From NCBI GenBank assembly GCA_001795345.1, contig MGON01000103.1, forward strand, positions 20,639-30,364: a DNA stretch of 9,726 bases, given 5' to 3'. This DNA comes from Chloroflexi bacterium RIFCSPLOWO2_02_FULL_71_16. GTDB lineage: Bacteria > Chloroflexota > Limnocylindria > P2-11E. The notes below the pieces were generated by a model, which worked only from the letters and a program-made list of their open reading frames with translations, was not told the origin of the DNA and ran no database searches. Below, piece after piece: positions 6,081-9,726 of the stretch (within the stretch, counting starts at the first letter, position 1; every line of letters starts with the position of its first letter). The position numbers and the translations under genes were made by a program.

Positions 6081-8882
6081 ATCACGGAAGAGCGGCTCGT
6101 CGCGATCGACCTCGAGACGACCGGGTTCGACCCGGACGGCGACCGGATCGTCGAGATCGGGGCGGTCCGGCTCGCCGCAGACCGCGCCGGCGAGCACGTC
6201 GTCACCGACCGCTTCGTCAGCTTCGTGGACCCGGGACGCGCGCTGGGCGCGGCCGTGGCCCGCCTCACCGGGATCCGTCCCGAGGACCTGGCCGGTGCCC
6301 CGGCTCTCCCCGACGCGATGCGAGGGCTGTCCGACTTCCTGGGCGATGACGCGACGCTCCTCGGCCACAACGTCGGCTTCGACGCGGCCTTCCTCGAGCG
6401 AGCCGGCCTGCGCTCGGACCTGGCGCGCCTCGATACCGCCGAGCTCGCCTCGATCGTCCTGCCGACCGCGTCTTCCTACGCGCTACAGCGGCTTGCCACC
6501 GACGAGGCGATCCTCCCCGAGGCCGCCCACCGTGCACTTCACGACGCGCTCACCTGCGCCAGCGTGCTGAACGCCCTGGCCCGCCGAGCCCGCGCCCTCC
6601 CACCGCTCGTCCTGGAGGAGTGCCGCCAGCAGGCGTCCCTGCTCGGGCCTGCCTACGTTGCGTTCTTCGAGCGCGCATTGCTCGGGTCTTGGGACGCCGC
6701 GGCGCAGCCGGTCGGCGCGAGGTCGGCTGATGTCGCGGGGGGCGCAGGCGATCTCGCGAGCGGGAGTGGAGGGGCCCCGCCCGCTCTCGGAATGCCGCGG
6801 ACCGGGAACAGGCGGGGAGGCCAAACTGCGAGCGAGACGCCAAGCCCCCCAGCGGGTGCGTCAGCCGGCCGAGCGCCGATCATGGATGCGTTCGAAGCGC
6901 TCGCAACGAGCCTCCCGGGCTATGAAGACCGACCCGAGCAGCGCGAGCTCGCCGACGCGATCGAGCGCACCTTCGAGGAAGGGGGAGTGCTCGTCGCGGA
7001 GGCCGGCACCGGCATCGGCAAGTCGCTCGCGTATCTCGTGCCCGCGCTCGGCCGCGCGACGAAGGGCGAGCGGACGATCGTGAGCACGTACACGGTCCCG
7101 CTCCAGGAGCAGCTAGTGCGGAAGGACCTCCCGGCGCTGCAGGCCGCTCTCGGGACCGAGGTGCCCGTCGCGATCCTGAAAGGCCGCTCGCACTACCTCT
7201 GCCCCCGGCGGTGGCAGGCCTTTCGCGCCACGGCGGCGACGCGCGAGGAGGTGCGCCTCGCGCTGAAGACCCTCGTGTGGCGGCAGACGACCGCGACGGG
7301 GGACCGCGCCGAGCTGAACCTGATGGGCGGGGAGGCGGCGCTCTGGCCGCGCATCTCGTCGGACGACGAGAGCTGCGATGGTCGCCGCTGCGGCCGCGTG
7401 GCCGGGGGGTGCTACCTCGAGCGAGCGCGCGAGGCGGCGTCGAGGGCGGGCGTGGTCGTCGTGAACCACGCGCTCCTGCTCTACGACGCGCGGATGCGGA
7501 GCTCGCTCCTGCCCCAGGCCGAACACGCGGTCGTGGACGAGGCTCATCACATCGAGGACGTGGCGGCCGACGTGTTCGGCTTCCGGCTCGAGGAGCATCG
7601 CGTGCGGCGCGACCTCGACCGGGCCGCGCGGTCGCCGCTCGTGGTCGAGGCGCTCCGCGGCGAACGGGCGGAGCTGGGGGAAGCCGTGCGGGCGGAGGTC
7701 GAGCGCGCCCGCTCGGCGGTGGACGAGACCTTCGCCCTGCTGGTGGCGGTACTGCCGACGAGGGCGCCGGGCGGCGAGGACAAGCTGCGTATCACCTCGG
7801 CGTTCCGCGCGAGCGACGACCGGTGGCTCCCCGTCGAGCTCGCCGGCGAGCGTCTCGCCGACGCGCTGGCGGGCACGGTCGCGGCGTGCGATCGGCTGGG
7901 GGCGCAGGCCTCGCCTGATGAAGAGGACATGCGCGACGAGCTCGCGTCCGCGGCGCTCGAGGTGGCCGGGAACAGGACGGCGATCGCGCGCGGGATCCAC
8001 GACCCGCGCGCCGGGGACATCGTCTGGCTCGCGGTCGACGCCGTCTCCGGGTCGGTCGGCCTGTACGTCGCCCCGGGGCACGTCGGATCGCTGGTGCGTC
8101 GCGCGCTCGTGGAGCGCTACGACTCGGTCGTCATGACCTCGGCGACGCTGGCGGTGGCCGGGTCGCTCGACTTCACGCTCGAGCGCTTCGGCGTCGCGGA
8201 CATCGCCGCCCCGCTGGTCCTGGGCTCGCCTTTCGACCACGCGCGGCAGTCGACCCTCATCGTGCCCAGCGACCTGGCCTATCCGCACGACCCGTCGTTC
8301 TCGACGGAAGCCGCCGGGCTGGTCGCGGACATCTCGCGCGCCCTGGGCGGTCGCACTCTCGTGCTGTTCACGTCGCACGCCTCGCTGCGCGAGGTGGCCG
8401 CGCTGCTCGAGCCGCTCGAGACCGAAGGGATCGCGGTCCTCGCGCAGGGGCTCGGCGGCTCCAGGCGCGCGATCGTGGAGCGCTTCCGGCAGGGAAGTGC
8501 GGTGCTGCTCGGAACGCAGTCGTTCTGGGAGGGTGTTGACCTTCCCGGAGAGCTCCTGTCGTGCGTGGTGATCGCGAAGCTGCCGTTCGCGGTGCCGGAC
8601 GATCCTCTCGTGGCCGGCCGCTCCGAGCGCTACGAGGACCCCTTCCGGGAGTTCCAGGTCCCGCAGGCGGCGCTTCGCTTGCGGCAGGGCTTCGGCCGCC
8701 TGATCAGAACGAAGACCGACCGCGGCGCCGTCGTGCTCCTCGACCGGCGCGTGCTCGAGCGCGAGTACGGCCCGACCTTCATCGCCTCGCTGCCGGATGT
8801 GCGCCTTCGCCGCGCGCCCGCGCAGTACGTCGCCGGCCTCGTCGCCGAAGCGGCGGGACGCGGCTCGGCGGACCGGGCTTAG
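6081..8882 (+). CDS. dinG: DnaQ-type exonuclease fused to DinG-family Fe-S helicase
   Basis: Bifunctional DNA repair enzyme pairing a 3'-5' DEDDh nuclease with an XPD/DinG-like superfamily 2 helicase. From base 6081 it has 933 residues, the size of the Bacillus fused DinG (about 931). Exonuclease: DLETTG (Asp10, Glu12), HNVGFD (Asp101), HRALHD (His150, Asp155). A Gly/Ala/Pro/Ser-rich linker spans about 208-268. Helicase: EAGTGIGKS Walker A (307-315), four Fe-S cysteines 374, 432, 437 and 444, DEAH (486-489), SATL, and a QGFGRLIR motif VI near the end. All catalytic and cluster residues are present. Oddity: no ATG, GTG or TTG occurs between the in-frame stop TAG (6069-6071) and DLETTG. The first canonical start is GTG 6225, which would delete exonuclease motif I. 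ATC 6081, after AAGAG, sits where the start codon is expected. It needs either a rare AUC start or a sequence error. Confidence 0.88.
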   Translation: MTEERLVAIDLETTGFDPDGDRIVEIGAVRLAADRAGEHVVTDRFVSFVDPGRALGAAVARLTGIRPEDLAGAPALPDAMRGLSDFLGDDATLLGHNVGFDAAFLERAGLRSDLARLDTAELASIVLPTASSYALQRLATDEAILPEAAHRALHDALTCASVLNALARRARALPPLVLEECRQQASLLGPAYVAFFERALLGSWDAAAQPVGARSADVAGGAGDLASGSGGAPPALGMPRTGNRRGGQTASETPSPPAGASAGRAPIMDAFEALATSLPGYEDRPEQRELADAIERTFEEGGVLVAEAGTGIGKSLAYLVPALGRATKGERTIVSTYTVPLQEQLVRKDLPALQAALGTEVPVAILKGRSHYLCPRRWQAFRATAATREEVRLALKTLVWRQTTATGDRAELNLMGGEAALWPRISSDDESCDGRRCGRVAGGCYLERAREAASRAGVVVVNHALLLYDARMRSSLLPQAEHAVVDEAHHIEDVAADVFGFRLEEHRVRRDLDRAARSPLVVEALRGERAELGEAVRAEVERARSAVDETFALLVAVLPTRAPGGEDKLRITSAFRASDDRWLPVELAGERLADALAGTVAACDRLGAQASPDEEDMRDELASAALEVAGNRTAIARGIHDPRAGDIVWLAVDAVSGSVGLYVAPGHVGSLVRRALVERYDSVVMTSATLAVAGSLDFTLERFGVADIAAPLVLGSPFDHARQSTLIVPSDLAYPHDPSFSTEAAGLVADISRALGGRTLVLFTSHASLREVAALLEPLETEGIAVLAQGLGGSRRAIVERFRQGSAVLLGTQSFWEGVDLPGELLSCVVIAKLPFAVPDDPLVAGRSERYEDPFREFQVPQAALRLRQGFGRLIRTKTDRGAVVLLDRRVLEREYGPTFIASLPDVRLRRAPAQYVAGLVAEAAGRGSADRA

Positions 8883-8891
8883 GATCGTCGC

Positions 8892-9209
8892 GTGGACGAG
8901 CGGCACCGCCGCGCGCTCGAGCTGTGGCTGAGCGGTCTGCCACCCGAGACCGCGCAGCGGTATTTCCTGCTCCTGGACGAGCTCTGCCGAGGGCTGGACG
9001 TTTCAAAACATGAGCAGTTCGGCTTCCTCCGTTTGCGGGCCGAATTCGAGACTTCCGGCGAGATCTTCGGCTGCACCCTCGAGGAGCTGCGGGACGCGGT
9101 CGCAGAACGGCTTCCCGCAGCGGCCAGATCGCGCCATTCCGAGCCAGCGACGCCGTTGGAAGCGCTCCGCCGCGACGTGACCGCGAAAGGCCACCCCGAT
9201 TTCCGTTAG
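8892..9209 (+). CDS. Unknown small protein, 105 residues
   Basis: I do not recognise this protein. It starts at GTG 8892, nine bases after the dinG stop, with AGGA overlapping that stop at 8881-8884, so it is probably translated from the dinG transcript. It looks soluble and helical: residues 1-40 are amphipathic (LELWLSGLPPETAQRYFLLLDEL), residues 43-60 are more polar, and a second helical part near 60-78 contains CTLEELRDAVAERL. There is no signal peptide or membrane segment, and Cys34 and Cys59 are the only cysteines. The tail is charged and ends HPDFR. Its frame keeps to the local GC-rich codon use. The position after a repair helicase suggests, but does not show, a partner role. Confidence 0.6.
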   Translation: MDERHRRALELWLSGLPPETAQRYFLLLDELCRGLDVSKHEQFGFLRLRAEFETSGEIFGCTLEELRDAVAERLPAAARSRHSEPATPLEALRRDVTAKGHPDFR

Positions 9210-9214
9210 GTATC

Positions 9215-9246
9215 GGCCCTATATTCGGGCCCAGCAGGGCGCCCTG
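9215..9246 (+). promoter_or_regulatory. Candidate flp promoter flanked by palindromes
   Basis: TATATT at 9220-9225 is a good -10 in a very GC-rich background. It is bracketed by an inverted repeat GGCCC (9215-9219) and GGGCC (9227-9231). About ten bases further on, CAGGGCGCCCTG (9235-9246) is a perfect 12-base palindrome. Both could be operators or leader-RNA hairpins. No convincing -35 is visible at 9195-9203, so an activator may be needed. The implied leader before the pilin ATG is about 80 bases and contains hairpin copy B. Confidence 0.4.
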
Positions 9247-9278
9247 AACGGCGAAGCGGCCAAAGCATCACTGAGAAG

Positions 9279-9293
9279 TGCCCGTTGAGGGCA
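9279..9293 (+). ncRNA. GTTGA-loop hairpin motif, copy B, flp leader
   Basis: TGCCC-GTTGA-GGGCA, preceded by GAGAAG, ends seven bases before the AGGAGG of the pilin ribosome site. Relative to copies A and D (TGCGC...GCGCA) the third pair from the loop side is switched from G-C to C-G on both arms. The pairing is therefore kept while the loop is unchanged, which supports an RNA (or cruciform) structure. Confidence 0.5.
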
Positions 9294-9299
9294 TTGGGA

Positions 9300-9308
9300 A
9301 GGAGGTGA
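9300..9308 (+). promoter_or_regulatory. Ribosome binding site of flp
   Basis: AGGAGGTGA is a near-perfect anti-Shine-Dalgarno match eight bases before ATG 9314. It decides that start over the in-frame GTGs at 9278 and 9305, which overlap the hairpin or the site itself. Such a strong site fits an abundantly made pilin. Confidence 0.75.
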
Positions 9309-9313
9309 GCACG

Positions 9314-9466
9314 ATGCTCGAATTCATTCGCAACGACGAAGGCCAGGGACTGGTGGAATACGCACTCATCATCGCCGTCATCGCCATCGCGGTCATCGTC
9401 GCGATGATCTTCCTGAAGGGGCAGATCCAGAACATCTTCAGCAACATCGGAAACAACCTCACGTAG
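9314..9466 (+). CDS. flp: Flp/Fap-type prepilin (Tad pilus major pilin)
   Basis: Structural subunit of a Tad-type (type IVb) adhesive pilus, inserted in the membrane and processed by a TadV-like prepilin peptidase. It has only 50 residues. The leader MLEFIRNDEG is followed by QGLVEYALI. Cleavage after Gly10 puts Glu at +5 and Tyr at +6 of the mature protein, the Flp signature, leaving about 40 residues. One hydrophobic helix, ALIIAVIAIAVIVAMIFL, spans about 17-34, and then a polar tail ends GNNLT. It starts at ATG 9314 behind AGGAGGTGA. No tad assembly genes lie in the window; they may follow downstream. A second copy begins about 375 bases later. Confidence 0.92.
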   Translation: MLEFIRNDEGQGLVEYALIIAVIAIAVIVAMIFLKGQIQNIFSNIGNNLT

Positions 9467-9527
9467 CGCGAACATCGCGAGCTGCGAAGAGACGTGCTCT
9501 TGAGGCTCTACGTGCACGGTCCAGAAG

Positions 9528-9542
9528 TGCGCGCTGAGCCCC
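9528..9542 (+). ncRNA. Degenerate copy C of the GTTGA hairpin motif
   Basis: AGAAGTGCGCGCTGAG at 9523-9538 matches the 5' arm and loop of copies B and D (GCTGA for GTTGA), but the 3' arm reads GCCCC and pairs poorly. It sits just before the long hairpin at 9550-9581 and not before a ribosome site. It may be a decayed copy from duplication of the pilin leader. Confidence 0.3.
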
Positions 9543-9549
9543 TTGAGAA

Positions 9550-9581
9550 GAGGGCCGTCGGCTAACGGGCCGGCGGCCCTC
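9550..9581 (+). terminator. Strong 13-bp hairpin between the two flp copies
   Basis: Bases 9550-9562 pair with 9569-9581 over 13 positions (12 Watson-Crick and one T-G wobble) around the loop TAACGG. It lies 84 bases after the flp stop. The stem is strong enough for a terminator or an mRNA 3'-end block, although the following bases (GGGTCTGCAGG) have no T-run. It would separate flp transcription from the second copy, or set a ratio between them. Confidence 0.5.
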
Positions 9582-9605
9582 GGGTCTGCAGGCTCGCTTG
9601 CCCGG

Positions 9606-9611
9606 TAGACT
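9606..9611 (+). promoter_or_regulatory. Weak candidate -10 for second flp copy
   Basis: TAGACT fits TANNNT and would start a leader of about 65 bases that includes hairpin copy D. No -35 is evident at the right distance. Confidence 0.2.
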
Positions 9612-9653
9612 GGTCTCGGCGCCCTATCGAAGCGCGCTCGCACCGCCGAGAAG

Positions 9654-9668
9654 TGCGCGTTGAGCGCA
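9654..9668 (+). ncRNA. GTTGA-loop hairpin motif, copy D, second flp leader
   Basis: TGCGC-GTTGA-GCGCA, preceded by GAGAAG, ends seven bases before AGGAGGTGA, the same spacing as copy B. The stem is identical to copy A at 4166-4180. Confidence 0.5.
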
Positions 9669-9674
9669 GAAGAA

Positions 9675-9726
9675 AGGAGGTGATCCCGGGGGCTCGAATT
9701 CATTCGCAACGACGAAGGCCAGGGAC
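9675..9726 (+). pseudogene. flp: Second flp copy, start codon not readable, 3' end outside window
   Basis: After AGGAGGTGA (9675-9683), the 35 bases 9692-9726 are identical to 9316-9350 of flp and encode LEFIRNDEGQG. Where flp has ATG directly before CTC, this copy has GGGGG. Reading back in the pilin frame from CTC 9693 gives GGG, CGG, TCC and then the stop TGA 9681-9683, so no start codon exists. Removing one G from the GGGGG run would open a frame from GTG 9680 (GTG ATC CCG GGG CTC). A homopolymer sequencing error, a true inactivating insertion, or an off/on switch by slippage are all possible. The rest of the gene is beyond the window. Confidence 0.6.

Noticed and set aside
6691..6880. 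Possible separate gene or frameshift in the middle of the exonuclease-helicase
   Set aside because: The frame is continuous. The stretch is a Gly/Ala/Pro/Ser-rich linker between two complete domains, as expected for a fusion.
7113..8906. A 597-codon minus-strand frame opposite the helicase
   Set aside because: It mirrors the GC-rich third codon positions of dinG and is made of Arg/Glu/His-rich low-complexity sequence, while the + strand carries all helicase motifs.
9494..9507. GTGCTCTTGAGGCT as a fifth copy of the hairpin motif
   Set aside because: It has a one-base deletion in the loop region and no pairing stem.
9681..9701. Resemblance of GATCCCGGGGGCTCGAATTC to a cloning-vector polylinker
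   Set aside because: The CTCGAATTC half is native, being present in the first flp copy within a conserved pilin leader. The upstream part is not a standard polylinker order.
9206..9709. A 167-codon reading frame on the minus strand with repeated ALNxHFS segments
   Set aside because: It is antisense to flp and to the repeated hairpin leaders; the repeats are simply those leaders read backwards. It has no ribosome site and no family signature.

Overview
The window is very GC-rich and coding-dense, with every supported gene on the + strand. Start codons are mixed (ATG, GTG, TTG). The gene content is an ECF transporter, an NfeD/slipin pair, an exonuclease-DinG fusion, a glutamate dehydrogenase and short Flp pilins, together with a GAAC-N4-GTTC (Gram-positive type) LexA-like box. 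This fits a high-GC, probably monoderm-type bacterium. Chloroflexota (Limnocylindria-like) is my best guess and Actinobacteriota the alternative. This is an inference from gene style, not a sequence match.

Layout. Positions 1-1438 hold the end of an ECF-type ABC ATPase and its EcfT membrane partner, overlapping by GTGA. Positions 1524-3756 hold a membrane serine protease of the NfeD/ClpP class followed by a slipin (SPFH protein), a classic membrane quality-control pair. Positions 3757-4061 have no gene that I can support. Positions 4041-6067 look like one transcription unit: a promoter overlapped by a LexA-like box, a 24-codon leader ORF, a DNA-ligase-like protein that has lost its catalytic residues, and a glutamate dehydrogenase whose ATG overlaps the ligase stop. 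Positions 6081-8882 encode a complete DEDDh exonuclease fused to an Fe-S DinG helicase, with no canonical start codon in front of the exonuclease. An unknown 105-residue ORF follows. Positions 9210-9726 hold an Flp pilin gene and the start of a second, nearly identical copy that has no readable start codon.

The most unusual content is in two places. The first is the LexA-box / leader / dead-ligase / gdhA unit. The second is a small hairpin motif (5-bp stem, GTTGA loop) placed just before the Shine-Dalgarno of both pilin genes and, almost identically, at the start codon of the pseudo-ligase. Between copies the stem shows compensatory base changes, so it looks like a structured cis-element that I do not recognise.
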